NCBI GenBank assembly: GCA_021399435.1
Contig: JAJTUP010000015.1
Location: forward strand, 620,001 to 684,000
Direction: 5' to 3'
Length of the DNA: 64,000 nt
Origin: Diaporthe sp. PMI_573
Lineage: Eukaryota; Ascomycota; Sordariomycetes; Diaporthales; Diaporthaceae
A program made the position numbers and the translations under genes. Positions 32,834-43,630 of this stretch are shown here, piece by piece; the first letter of the stretch is position 1, and every line of letters starts with the position of its first letter. A model generated the notes under the pieces. The model made no database searches. It was not told where the DNA came from and saw nothing but the letters and a program-made list of their open reading frames with translations.

Positions 32834-35135
32834 TTATCGCCCATTGACCTTCTTCCCGGCGGCCGCCACCTGCTTTTTACAGTCATCACAATACCATTTC
32901 ACTGCCGCAGTTGTCAGCAATTTTGTCTCCCAGACCTTTTGTCCTCGTTCAACAACGCAGGAGGAAGGAGGAGGAGAGCATGACTTACCGCTCTTTCCGG
33001 GGGCGACCTTTAGGCCCACGCAGCCCAGATGGAACCACTCTCTCGTGCAGTGCTCGCCATCACAACCCACCATCTGACCAAAGGATACCCGCTCGCAGTA
33101 ACAATACGTTGGCTCGTCAGGGTCATACACGTCATTCTCGTCTGTTGGGACTGTGTGGTCCTCGTCCGCTGTGGGCTGCACCAGGGCCTTTTGGACCGCT
33201 GCCGCGTGTGCCGCGGAAGCTCCCTTCTTGTGCGATCTCTTAGGCACCGCAGGTGCTTCTGGGTTTCTCGATGGGCGGGAGCGAGGGTTGTTATTGTTAT
33301 TGTTGCTATTCGTGGGAGGATTGTCTGGAAAGCTACCAATTGCGGGTGTAGAGGGCTTGCTTGCTCGGCCACTTTTCGTGGTAGTGACCTGCTGCAAAGT
33401 CGGCGGCGCGGTCGCTGGTGTAGGCTCTTTCCGCACCTCGACCTCTTCGGCGAGCTTTGCCGGATTTTCTTTTGGGGCCGTAGCTGGCACCGCAGATTTC
33501 GGCGTCGGCGCCCTTTCGCTCTGTTGTCTTATTGGTTCGGTCTTGGGACCTGCGCTTGGTGGTTCCATTTGAGTCTTCGCGTTGTCAATGGCGGCGATGC
33601 CGCGAGAGCCATTATTCGGCGGTGGGATCTCGATAGGCGCGGGTACATTGCCGTTCGCCTTGTTTGAAGCCACCGAGGGCGGTCGCTTGTCTGCAATTGA
33701 GGCGGTAGAGTTCTGGCGGGCTCTTGAAGAAGCTGGACGAGGGTTGGCAGGGGGTGCGGGTGATGCCCGTGGAGGCTTGGACGTGTCGGGAAACGCGCCG
33801 ATGACTGGTGAAGATGCAACCGACGGCGGCTGGGCGGGTCCGGCCCTGCGAGGAGTTCACGTTAGCTTTCATCTCCGCTGTGGTTCACAAGGCTCTGATG
33901 AACACTTGCCTCTTCTTGGCCTGCCCCGTAGAATTGGGCAGTGCCTTTCGCTGCTTCTTCGGCGCTGGCTGTTCGGGTGCTGGCGTCGCACGAGGGCTCT
34001 CTGATGCCTTCGTCTTGGAGTTCTTGCCATTCTGCAATACGGCCGCCATTGACCGCTCCGTAGGGGTTCCCGCATTGGGTGGGGGCTTCTCGACCTTTCG
34101 CCTTTTTGGGGCGGGTGTGTTGCTGGCTGGTGTCTGGCCAGTAATGCCCAGGCCAACATTAGCAGGCGACTCGGCATTCGCGGCCGCTGCAGCAGTTTTC
34201 CTCTTTGAATTACTCTGGGCCTTTTTGGAGTTTGTCTCTGGTTTGCTCTTGCTGTCGTGGTCGTCGTGCTCAGACTCGTGTGTGTGATTCTTCTGACTCT
34301 TCTTGGCGGCCACGGCTTGCTTTCGCGACTCACTGCGCGCAGCGGCCTCCTCTGCGACAAACTGAGCGGCAGCGGACAGATGAGCGGCGCCCTCTCTCCT
34401 GGTGCGCTCTGCCTGGGTATTCAGCGCGCGTGCTGCTCTGTTCTCTGGATATGCCCAATGCGAGTCGCTTCCCCACTTTGCTTCCTCTGTGAACTCATCC
34501 AAGAGATGCGGCCATATGTCATCGATGCGGTTAAGCTGTTTGCGAAGCGCATCGTTCGCGGTAGATATGACATGGTTCTTCTCCTCTAGCGAATTAAGCA
34601 TCTCTTGTATCTTGACGGCGGTGGACCGAAAGAGGTGGCGGCGCGCCAGGTTGCTGTCGTCAAAGACACTCGAGGCAGTCGAGCCATTGGCTGAGAACTC
34701 GGGCAGAGCATTGCCATGAGGTGCTGCTCCGCTGGAGCTGCCGGCGGCGCTCATGGGCGCCGAGGCTGGGGCGGCGGAGCTCGTGGCATCGTTGAGCGAT
34801 CGTGTTGGTCCGGGCGGTGGACTGTCGAGAGCATCTTGCACGAACTGGAAGAGCTGTTCTTGCGGGGCAAAGACCTTGGCGTCGACCTCCTTGAGAAGGG
34901 TGAAATGTCGCACAAGCTCTTTCGGAAGAGCCGTGATAGCATCAGCGAAGTGGGTAACGCCCGGGAAGATGTCTATAGGGTGCTCGGCAGTATTGGCGCT
35001 GGACAGCGAGTCCCGTGTGGCGAGGCGGTTGAGACCTGCATTCGATCTGGGAGGATTTGTTCGAGTCTGGCGAACGGGTTGTGATCTCCGATTGGAAGAC
35101 GATGGCTCGCCTGGAACAACCTTCGCGGTCTTCAT
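32834..35135 (-). CDS. ING-family PHD-finger protein, Pho23-like (Rpd3L histone deacetylase subunit)
   Basis: Three exons on the minus strand, 35135-33910, 33845-32989 and 32901-32834, encode about 716 residues. The N-terminal ING domain is clear (FPGVTHFADAITALPKELVR, HFTLLKEVDAK, later RRHLFRSTAVKIQEMLNSLEEKNH). A long Ala/Pro/Lys-rich linker follows. The C-terminal PHD finger has the C4HC3 order: YCYCERVSFGQMVGCDGEHC, then WFHLGC, then WYCDDCKK after the last intron. The PHD of this family reads histone H3 Lys4 trimethylation, and Pho23 links it to the Rpd3L histone deacetylase complex. The first intron (33846-33909) uses a GC donor (AG|GCAAGT), the only donor that keeps the frame. The second (32902-32988) is 87 bases, divisible by three, so its retention would insert 29 residues within the PHD finger. 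Confidence 0.88.
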
Positions 35136-36233
35136 GTTGGGCGTCGCTTGCGGGAGGGGGAGAGGAGAGGGAGGTCGAGGTGCGAGGTGCGAGGTGCGAG
35201 GTCGTGGTGGGAAATGTGGTGGCCCGCTGATTTCGAGCCGGGAGGAAAGATAGATTCCACTCTGCGACAGCGTGGGTACGCCTTTGGGTTCTCTAGCAAA
35301 GTCCCGAGGGTGATAAGAGTAGAAGGCGCTGGTCTAGAATTTCAGACAATAAGCCATTTTCTTTGAAGAACAGACAGACCGGTAGCTCGAGGGGTTCTGG
35401 CCGTTGTGCTGTCGAGGGCAGGAGAAAACAGCCACAAGGAGAGGGCGAGGAGGGAACAAGACCACAAGAACAGACCGGGCGTGTCGAGCGGGCGGCATTG
35501 GTGCGGGCCAGAGCACCCAGAAGCTCTTTAGCGCCACAGGGGCTTTTCGGTTTGTGCAGTGACGCAGCTTCGGCACCGAAGCGGCGACTGATAATCGCGG
35601 GAAGATAAGCTCAGTTCTTAAGCATGGGACTGTTGCTGTACACACCACTGTATTCTACATGACCTGGTCCAACCGCATCGTGAGATTTCGCATATGCTAT
35701 TACAGTACCACAGCCACGCTCTAAAAAAAAAAACACGAAAATGTCATTACGGAGCCTCTGTGGCTCGCTTATCTTTTGTCTGGTTAGTCGATTAGGAAGC
35801 TGTTCCACAAAAGGGTTTCTCACAGGTTGTTTCCCAGAGGAGGCTATGCCATAGGAGGTTGTTCCATAGGAGAGTATCCTATGAGAGGTGACTCTATAGG
35901 AGCTTCTACCATAGGAGGTTGTCCCATAGGAGGTTGATACCACAGGAGAGATTGGCCAGTCAGCACTGCCCATGAAGTTGATGTGCCCACGAAGCGGACA
36001 CCTGAGCAAAGCCCGTGCCTACTACTGTGTCTCATCGCAGACCGCAATGCATGATTATGTTGTAACTATAATGCCGAAGCCTTATGAAATCCGAATCTTT
36101 CTCTTTTTCTCTTTGTGTCCCACCATCCCCTCCGTCTTCTCTGGATATCATTGTCAAAGACCGCAGGAAATATGCAGGAAAACAGATTTATGCTACGCGG
36201 CGCCGGTACGCAAATTCTAGGACTCGTCCGACA
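35136..36233. other. Intergenic with short tandem GAGGTGC repeats and a dispersed repeat
   Basis: The first part is the promoter side of the ING gene and includes a tandem GAGGTGC run near 35177-35205. The second part (35742-36020) is the dispersed CCATAGGAGG-type repeat listed separately. No gene seen. Confidence 0.5.
35742..36020. repeat. Degenerate dispersed repeat, copy B, with CCATAGGAGG-type minisatellite core
   Basis: Borders TGTCATTACGGAGCCTCTG and GCGGACACCTGAGCAAAGCC match copy A at 26536-26710. Between 35830 and 35950 the core repeats variants of CCATAGGAGGTTGT about eight times (CCATAGGAGG, CCTATGAGAGG, CTATAGGAG, CCACAGGAG). The unit contains the palindromic step CCTATAGG in several versions. 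Confidence 0.68.
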
Positions 36234-37417
36234 TCAACGCTGCTTGATTCCTCGCCGGGGCTTTTCGTCCCTCTCCTTCTGCTTCTGTCGCCACTGCCAC
36301 TCGACCAAGACCGGCAGGAAATGCCACAGATCGAAGTCTGGCCACATACACTCGAGGAAGAAAAGCTGAGTGTCCTGGTGGCACTGCCACAGCATGAAGT
36401 CGCTCAGCCTCTCTACTCCGCTCGTTCGAACAAACATGTCCAGGGGTGGATCTCCAGCTGTGTACATGTGGTCTGTCAACGTCTCCGTGCTAATGGTTTC
36501 GGGGTCGGGATATCTCGCAGTGTGCGACGACGACGGCCTAGACGGCGTGTCGGGCAGATGCAATGTTGATGCCGTGGACGAGACAGAATCATCAGGACCA
36601 TCGCCGTCGTGTCCCGACTGTTCTGCCGTCGAGGGCGTCTCGTCTATTGACGGCAGAGTGTCGGGCCTGGCCAACTTCCTGGACTTGATGCTCTGTGAGA
36701 TGCGAGTTTGGGAAAATGTCGAGTTCTTGGGTGGCGGAGCCGACAAGTAGTCCTGCACAGTTGTTCGGACGGCGTTGGTCATTTCTTCCCTTGCACCGTA
36801 AGGGAAGCAGATGTTGAGAACAGCGCTGGGTTGAGGTCAGCTAGACATCCTGCTGCAGTGACCCTCACCAGAGAAGCTTACCCAGTGTTCTTGCTGGTGC
36901 CCTCCACGGCCCTGTCCACATATTCCAAGACATCCTTGGGGATTAGCTCTCGCTTCCCGCATATCTTGATCCTGGCACCATATCTGTCCAGGACCTCTCC
37001 ATGCTGCATGAGTTGTGAGAGCTTGGTCTTGGCCAGCAACATCAAGCCCTCAACCTCGCGCTGCGGTCTGTTGAAGTTCTCAATCGCGAATGCATAGACA
37101 GTGACAACCTTGACACCAGTCTTGTAGCAGACTTCTAGGATCTGGAGGCCGATTAGTTGACATGTCACAGTGATGAGCAGGGAACAACTCCGAACCTTAG
37201 CCAGGGCCTCAAACCCAAGATGGTGTCCTTCCAGGCTCTCGATTTTGTGGTTCTTGGCATATCGCCTGTTGCCGTCCATAACAAAGGCAACGTGCTGAGG
37301 TACTGGCCCCTGCTTGAGTGCGCCGATGAGCAGCTCGTGCGCCTGACGGATGATCCATTCAGCCGGAGGTGAGCTCAGAAGCCAGCTCCGGAAATGTGCC
37401 AGGTACAGGTCCGACAT
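36234..37417 (-). CDS. cis-Prenyltransferase (dehydrodolichyl diphosphate synthase, Rer2/Srt1-like)
   Basis: Three exons on the minus strand, 37417-37196, 37141-36882 and 36825-36234, joined across 54- and 56-base introns with matching phases, give about 357 residues. The start MSDLYLAHFRSWLLSSPP is followed by HVAFVMDGNRRYAKN, which contains the catalytic Asp of the DGNRR motif. Next come HHLGFEALAK, VVTVYAFAIENFNRPQ and LNICFPYGAREEM. Near the C-terminus RTSGVERLSDFMLWQ is the RxSGxxRLSDF substrate-binding motif. The enzyme adds isopentenyl units to farnesyl diphosphate at the endoplasmic reticulum to make dolichol precursors for glycosylation. Fungal copies carry a serine-rich insertion of the kind seen here between FPYG and RTSG. 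Its start faces the rhomboid-like gene across 590 bases. Confidence 0.92.
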
Positions 37418-38007
37418 GGCAAGACAGTAGGTTGGAGGAGCTGGTTGGGAGAATAGGGTCAAAAACTGCAGCAGAGAGGAGGACCAACATCCATCAAAGG
37501 CTCCTATCACAGTGCAGAAATGACCAGGGCTTATAAAGGGACGGGAATGAGGCTGTACTCTAGAAATTGCCTTCTGCCAAGAAGACGACGCAGGAGCTTA
37601 CGACGGACGGACAAGTGAGATCAGGATGTCGAGTATCCTCAGCCACTTGTCGCAAATGGATCGGCCGTTTTCCATGGTTCTGCCCCTGATCCCTGCCGGA
37701 ATTTGCAGCTGCGCAGGGATCATAGTAGCTACCTAGGCGACACGAGCCGCTGGGCTGAATGACATAGTGGCCACTTCAAACCTCCCCCAAGCTCCGCCGC
37801 CAGCGTCACCTTTCAAACAGGTGAAATTCACACAGCCGTTGCTAACCAACGACAACTCACAACCCGCCACGGGAACTGCAGTTGGTTCGGCCCAAGCCTT
37901 GTCACTTAAGTCGTACCCTTGTAGCCTCAACATCGCGGACGGCTTGCCCTGCCTGCCGTAATGCATCCGTAGCAACAGACCGACCTCGGCAGCATTATCC
38001 TCAAACC
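37418..38007. promoter_or_regulatory. Divergent promoter of the cis-prenyltransferase and rhomboid-like genes
   Basis: 590 bases between two divergent starts. No strong TATA box is visible on either side, as is common for constitutively expressed fungal genes. Both products act in the endoplasmic reticulum, so shared control would make sense, but this is inference. Confidence 0.4.
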
Positions 38008-38904
38008 ATGTCCTTTACGAACGCGCCCGTGACGAGAACGCTCGTCGTCGGGCTCGTTTCCTCGTCCGTCGCCGCAAGCCTCTTCGACTTGAAGCATTAC
38101 TTCTACATCCTCGTCGACACACACATCTGGAAATACCACCAACCATGGCGGGCCCTCGTATTTCAGCTCTGCTACACCAATTCGTCCGAGGTGCTCTTCG
38201 CCGCCATGACGCTCTACAACATGCGTGTCGTTGAGAGGATGTGGGGGTCGAGAAAATATGCCGTGCGTTCCCTTTCCGTGAGCCCAATTCCCTGGCTGCG
38301 AGATGTATACTGACATGGAACAATGCGACAGTCCTTCCTCGTCGTTTCCGGCCTGTTAACAAGCATCCTCACCCCTGCCGCCATCATTTTCCTGCTCCGC
38401 CCTCTCACCGGCGGCGTGTTCAACTATCTCCCGGCTGGCCCGACCCCGCTCATCTTCGCTACCCTGGCACAGTACCACGCCATGATCCCGCACATATACA
38501 AGTACCGCATGGCCCTGACGGCATCCTCACCCAGCACGAGCAACGGCGCGGCGGGCCTCACCTTCAGCGACAAGTCCTACCGTTACTTCCTCGCCGTGCA
38601 GCTCGCGCTGTTCCAGTGGCCCGGGTCACTGTTGGGCGCGGCGATCGGCTGGGTTGTGGGCTACGTGTGGAGGAACGATATGTTGCCCACCAGGGTGACG
38701 ACATGGCGGCTGCCCGCCTGGATGGTCGGCATGAGAACGCAAAAGAGAAGTCAGGAGTTTGAGGGCCTCAGGAGGCGGCTGGAGGGGGAGAATGCACCGA
38801 CTGCGACTGCGACGGGTGCCCAGGGCCAGGGAACAGACGGCGATGCCGGGCGGAGGAGGACTCTTGGACAACAGGTCCTGGACCAGGTGTCTGGCGCAAT
38901 CTGA
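38008..38904 (+). CDS. Rhomboid-like membrane protein, Dsc2/UBAC2-type (no catalytic residues evident)
   Basis: Exons 38008-38262 and 38332-38904 join in phase 0 and give 275 residues. The order of hydrophobic segments fits a rhomboid-like fold: TRTLVVGLVSSSVAASLF near the N-terminus, the amphipathic HQPWRALVFQLCYTNSSEVL stretch, SFLVVSGLLTSILTPAAIIF, a middle segment, and LFQWPGSLLGAAIGWVVGYV near residue 215. The rhomboid GxSG/H dyad is absent, so it should be an inactive rhomboid. UBAC2 and the fungal DSC subunit 2 are the closest types. They recruit substrates to a Golgi/ER ubiquitin ligase; in several fungi Dsc2 helps activate the sterol regulator SrbA. A C-terminal UBA domain is not evident: the tail is a Gly/Ala/Arg-rich stretch after MLPTRVTTWRLPAWM. 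Confidence 0.75.
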
Positions 38905-39599
38905 GAACTGGAGCCGGAGTCAGGCGCGGATTGGAAAGGGCAATTCCCAGCCAACAGTATGGGTTTTCCGAATTCCATGGCGAAACATCTTGAATCAAAT
39001 ACATGCTGTAGGCGCAACCCCCTACGTATAGTGCTACCTGCATCGTCTCTTGCAAGACACGTTCAGCCTCAGTCGTCCGGTTTCTCTGCCCATATGCTCC
39101 AGTGGAGCTCGAATTTGCAGCTGCGCAGTGGCTACAAGCCTTACGTCATCCCATTAAGTCTAAATCACATGCTACCAACCTTCACATCTCTCAAACCCTT
39201 TTTTCTCGTAACCCACCACCTTACCACCTCTACCTCACCACCTCCACCTCACCACCTTCGCCATATCAGTCAAATATCTCAAATTATTCTCTCCGTCACA
39301 ACAGCTTCTCTGTTGCGACAGCTTCTCTCCTGCGACAGCTTCTCTCCTGTGACAACTTCTCCACCGCGACAGCTTCTCCACCACAACAGCTTCATTTTAA
39401 CCACTCCAGCACAACAGCTTTATCTACTACAACAGTTTCGTTATAATAGCTCCATTATGACAGCTTTGTTATAACAGCTTTATTATAACAGCTTCTCTAC
39501 TAAAGTACCTCCTTACTATAAGAATTCCTTTATAGAAAATTCTTCTTGGGAGAAACTTCTAAGGGATAACCTATATAACGGCGCCCGGCATGGGCAAAA
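38905..39599. other. Intergenic with CAGCTTCTC-type imperfect tandem repeat
   Basis: Convergent genes flank this stretch. It is mostly filled by the tandem repeat listed at 39295-39500 and by AT-rich text. No gene seen. Confidence 0.5.
39295..39500. repeat. Imperfect minisatellite with CAGCTTCTC unit
   Basis: About eleven copies of a 16-18-base unit based on GACAGCTTCTCTCCTGC degenerate from left to right into TTATAACAGCTTTA. Related CGACAGCTTCACTTTACC text occurs at about 57303-57320, so the repeat is dispersed. Confidence 0.7.
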
Positions 39600-40493
39600 C
39601 TACGCCCGCAAACTTGATCCCATTAACATTTTCATGTCCCTCTTCTTGTCTTCCTCGGAGTAGGTCATGTAATCCTCCACTTTGCGCTTCTCGTAGCCCT
39701 TTTTCTCCCACATGTCGATCTCCGCATGATCAATTTTGTGAAAAGGGATCCCGAGGTCCTTAGAGATGGTATCCTTCACTAGGTTCACCGTAATCGTACG
39801 GCCCATTATTTTCTCCTTGGCTGCCTCAAAATCCTCGAAGAAGGCCTCAAGCATATGCTCGTCCAAGGATCGACCCCTGGCAAGAGCCCTGTCCATGCCT
39901 TTGACCATCTTGCTCTTGCTGTATCGCACAGGTTTGAACCAGTCCATGACCTTGTTGTAGTCCAGGCGGAACCCGCCGCTGTCGTAGGTCGGGGAGCCAT
40001 TTGGCCCCTTGTCGCGACATTTGTGGAGATCGTGGAAGGTCGCAGCTGGATCCCTACGGGTCTTTTCAGCTTCAAGTGCTTCTTTCTGCATGGCATTCAA
40101 GCGCCCCTTGGGTTTCTCCGGAGTCGATGGGCGACGAGCAGCCAGCTCAGCAGGCAAGTCAAAGCTGCCATGCCGCGGGCGCCTTTCCCGCCCAGGTGTC
40201 GGGCGAGGGTCCTTGAGTTTGCTCCTATCCCAATCAAATTCAAGGTCGGGGGTGGTCAGGCGTGGAACAGGTTGCTGTTGCTCCACTGCTTGTTGTGTCT
40301 CGGAAGGCTCAGGCGCGTCAATCGACGGCCCGCTGGAGCTCTTGCGCTTTTTCGCTGGCCCTTGTCGTTGGTTCCTCGACTCGGACGCGCCTCTCTTCTT
40401 TTTCGGAGCTTGTGTTGTGAGCTCTCCAGCTGTTGCATCGTCCAAAGCACTGCCTTTGGGGGGAACAGCAGCTCCCTGGCGCGTTCGAGCCAT
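39600..40493 (-). CDS. Conserved-looking uncharacterised protein, basic and probably nuclear
   Basis: A single exon of 297 residues from the ATG at 40493 (MARTRQGAAVPPKG). An in-frame upstream start at 40568 is less likely because it would reach toward the divergent promoter. The N-terminal ~170 residues are Lys/Arg/Pro-rich and disordered, with nuclear-localisation-like clusters (PKKKRG, PAKKRKSS). The C-terminal ~120 residues look folded: GGFRLDYNKVMDWFKPVRYS, then KMVKGMDRALARGRSLDEHM, LEAFFEDFEAAKEKIMGR and a charged helix to MKMLMG. I do not recognise a named domain. It shares a 450-base promoter with the KH-domain gene on the other strand, so a nuclear or RNA-linked role is possible but unproven. 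Confidence 0.75.
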   Translation of the reverse strand: MARTRQGAAVPPKGSALDDATAGELTTQAPKKKRGASESRNQRQGPAKKRKSSSGPSIDAPEPSETQQAVEQQQPVPRLTTPDLEFDWDRSKLKDPRPTPGRERRPRHGSFDLPAELAARRPSTPEKPKGRLNAMQKEALEAEKTRRDPAATFHDLHKCRDKGPNGSPTYDSGGFRLDYNKVMDWFKPVRYSKSKMVKGMDRALARGRSLDEHMLEAFFEDFEAAKEKIMGRTITVNLVKDTISKDLGIPFHKIDHAEIDMWEKKGYEKRKVEDYMTYSEEDKKRDMKMLMGSSLRA

Positions 40494-40942
40494 TGTTAAG
40501 TATGATTTGAACCTTGGAAGTTTTGACGGAACCCGAAACGTTTCAAGTGTCCAGAAGAGATCTAGCAAGAACGAACGTTGAGATGCAGAAGTGGGTTGCT
40601 GTGGACGCGACGATGATCACCCTGTTGGACTAGCAATACCATATGCTAGACGATGTACAAGTCCAGACCCTGCAAATAAGTAGGACGTCTCGACGGTTGA
40701 GTGAGTGAGTGAGTGAAAGGGTGAGACATGGGTGGAGAACATCTTTACTTCTTTGTTTGGCTTGTCTCACAGGTGGGGTGGTTCTAGAATCTGTTAGCTG
40801 CATTTTTCTCCACCAGGCCGAGCCTTGCACGAAAAAGATCCCAGCCTTCTAAAGTCCCCAACCCATTCCTGACCCGATGACCACTTTTCTTCCAGAACAG
40901 CATCGGCTACCCACTTGATTGCCGTCAATCCAGTCGCCCAAC
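40494..40942. promoter_or_regulatory. Divergent promoter of the uncharacterised basic protein and the KH-domain gene
   Basis: 449 bases between the two starts. A GAGT microsatellite (GAGTGAGTGAGTGAGTG, near 40699) lies in the middle. No TATA box is evident. Confidence 0.4.
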
Positions 40943-42998
40943 ATGGATGACTCCGAACGACGAACTGCCAAGCGATCCCGCTTCGACCAAAAGGAGCCTG
41001 AACCTCGGAGGGCATCTAGATTCGACCGGCGTTCTCGGTCTCCCTCGGCTCGCAAGGACGACTCGGTTCGCGACAGGAGCCCATTGTCCAAGGACCGAGA
41101 CACTGGGGCGTCTCCCGCGAAATCTCCAGTAGACCCAGCTGCTGCTGCAGGTGAGGCTAAGGGAAACGACGGCGGTCCCATCCCACACTGTTCTTCTCGC
41201 CGTTGTGCTAACACAGTCGTAGCTGCCGCCGCGGCCAAGATCAATGCCCAACTCCAGGCGCGCAAAGGCATCCAGCATGTCGACGTCCCTCCAATCCGCT
41301 CCGAGGCCTCCGCAGGGAGCAACTCGGGCCCTGCAGCTATCTCGCACCAGATCAACGGCGACATGTACATCGCGGATGGCGACTACATCAAGGACATCGA
41401 AGTCAACGACCTGCGCAACCGATACCTCTTGACCAAGGGGTCCACACAGAAAATGGTAAATACTTGTCTTGGTCATTCCTGCTGATACACAGTCAGACAC
41501 AGCTGCATCAATCCCTCACCCACCCTGCCACCGTATGCGAGAACAGTCTTGCTTACTCGAAGCTCGACAGTTTCCATACAGGCCATCTCTGTGTCCGCTG
41601 CTGACCTCCCCTGCTTGATCTAGATTAAAGATGAGACCGGCGCCGGTATGCTACCACCTACCTAATCTTGCCACAGTACCTCGTCGTTTGAAGACTGGAA
41701 GTTGACGCTTTTATTCTCACCAAGATGTCACCACCCGAGGAAACTACTACCCCGACAAGAGCATGGCCACCCCAGCAGTAAGAGACGCACGCCCCGGCGT
41801 AGGGTAAGGAAATGGGGCTAACCGATGTTTCCAGAACCCTCCTCTCTACCTCCATGTCACCAGCACTTCGAAGGAAGGACTCGAGCAGGCTGTCGCCAAG
41901 ATCGAAGAGATGATGAAGCAGGAGCTTCCCCAGCTCGTTGACGAGCGTCGCTTCCGCCGCCGAGAGCAAGAGCAGGTTGAGCGGGACGAGTACGGGAGAG
42001 TATGTTACAGGTTACCCGGCCTAGCGAACCTCGTCTGTTGCTGACGCCCTCACTAGCGGAAATGGCCCGAGGAGAAGATCCCTATCGACCTTGACCCGGT
42101 CCCTGGCTTCAACCTTCGCGCCCAGGTAGTCGGTCATGGAGGCGCTTATGTGAAGCACATCCAACAAGAGACCGGGTGCCGTGTGCAGATCAAGGGGCGT
42201 GGCTCTGGCTACATTGAGAACTCTACTGGCCGTGAGGCCGAGGAAGACATGTACCTCCACGTTGCCGGTCCCGATCCCAAGATGGTTCAGCAAGCCAAGG
42301 AGCTCTGCGAGGACTTATTGAACAACGTGAAGGAGCAGTACGAGGAGTTCAAGAGCCGTCCCCCGCGCCAAAGCTATGGCGGTGGCGGACACTACGGAGG
42401 CGACCGTTACAACGGCGGTGACCGGCACGGAGGTGGGGATCGGTATGGCGGCGGCGGCGGCGGCGATCGATATGGTGGCGACAGACACGGAGATCGGTAC
42501 GGCGACAGGCAGGGCAGCAGGGACCACGGGTACAACAACAACTACAACAACTCCCCAAGGGGAGCCCAGGCGTCGTCAGCATCCCCGGCCCCAGGTGCTA
42601 ACAGCACACCATCGGCCGCCGACTACACGGCGCAGTACGCTCAATACTACGCCCAGAACCCCGGCGCAGACCCCTACGCGGCTTACGGTGGCTACGCTGC
42701 ATATGCCCAGTACTACCAGCAGTACATGGCTGCGGCGCAAGCCCAGCAGCAGCAACAAGGCGCCGGCGCGCCTGGGGCGCCAGGTGCAGGTGCGGCAGCA
42801 TCTCCTCCTCCGCCTCCGCCTGACAACCAGCCTCCTCCGCCGCCTCCCCCGTCCAATCCGGCACCGCCGCCTCCACCGTCAGGGTCGCCTCCGGGTGTGT
42901 CTGGCTACAACGCAGTATGTGTCACTGACTATCTGACTTTCCATCGATGTGAACAGTACTGACCCATGTTACAGATGCCCCCTCCACCTGGACTGTGA
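40943..42998 (+). CDS. KH-domain RNA-binding protein, KHDC4/BLOM7-like
   Basis: Seven exons (40943-41150, 41223-41455, 41624-41645, 41725-41777, 41835-41999, 42057-42914, 42975-42998) join with correct phases to 520 residues. Exon 3 is only 22 bases and exon 7 only 24. The N-terminus is rich in Arg/Ser and charged residues, as in splicing factors. A first KH-like region spans DLRNRYLLTKGSTQKM-IKDETGADVTTRGNYYPD. The second KH domain (GFNLRAQVVGHGGAYVKHIQ, TGCRVQIKGRGSG) has a GHGG in place of the usual GxxG. Then come a Gly/Arg/Asp/Tyr-rich stretch (YGG, DRYGG units), a Tyr/Ala/Gln-rich stretch and a poly-Pro tail. KHDC4 proteins bind spliceosome components and influence 5' splice-site choice. 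The unusually fragmented 5' half could itself be alternatively spliced. Confidence 0.86.
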
Positions 42999-43630
42999 GA
43001 TCTCATGAACCATAATGGAATGTGGCGTGACCGTAGTTAGAGCGAGATTGTGCGCAATGATAGCAGTCCAAAATACTAGAGCCGCGCTGAAATTTTGGGG
43101 AACGAAAAAATTGTGTCGGGTTGCTTGTTTGGTTACTCACGACGGCCGTGCTTGCGAGGGAGTAGATTTTCCAAAGGCTTGCGCCAGTGCAGCATGGGGC
43201 ACCAATCTAATATGGTCTACAAGATCACGTAAACCAAGATTGAAAAAACGATCGTCTCACATCATCAAACGTACACTTCATATTTGTGTTGGATCGTAAA
43301 CTCGGGGGAACATGGTGCTACAATATGGAAGCACGTTCTCCCTCTGTCATTTGCAGCCCGATTTCCATTTTGAATTCCGCAGACTCGCCGTGAATTAGAT
43401 ACCAGAATGTTCAGCCCCACGCAGTGATGCTCGCTTGCTATATGCTGAATGAAACTGCCCATGAACCAAACTACCGGTGCATGCCATAAACCGAAAATCA
43501 AACTTTGCCATGTACAATTCACGTCTGCATATATCCACACACCCCGTCCAATGACAACGCACCTCTGAGATGACATCAAGTCACCAATGCTCCTCCCAGA
43601 TACCCATCTACCCTCTCTCAAGCAGCAGGT
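42999..43630. other. Intergenic between convergent genes
   Basis: 632 bases that should hold the 3' ends of the KH-domain gene and the His-Gln repeat gene. Short frames on both strands show no features. Confidence 0.5.
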
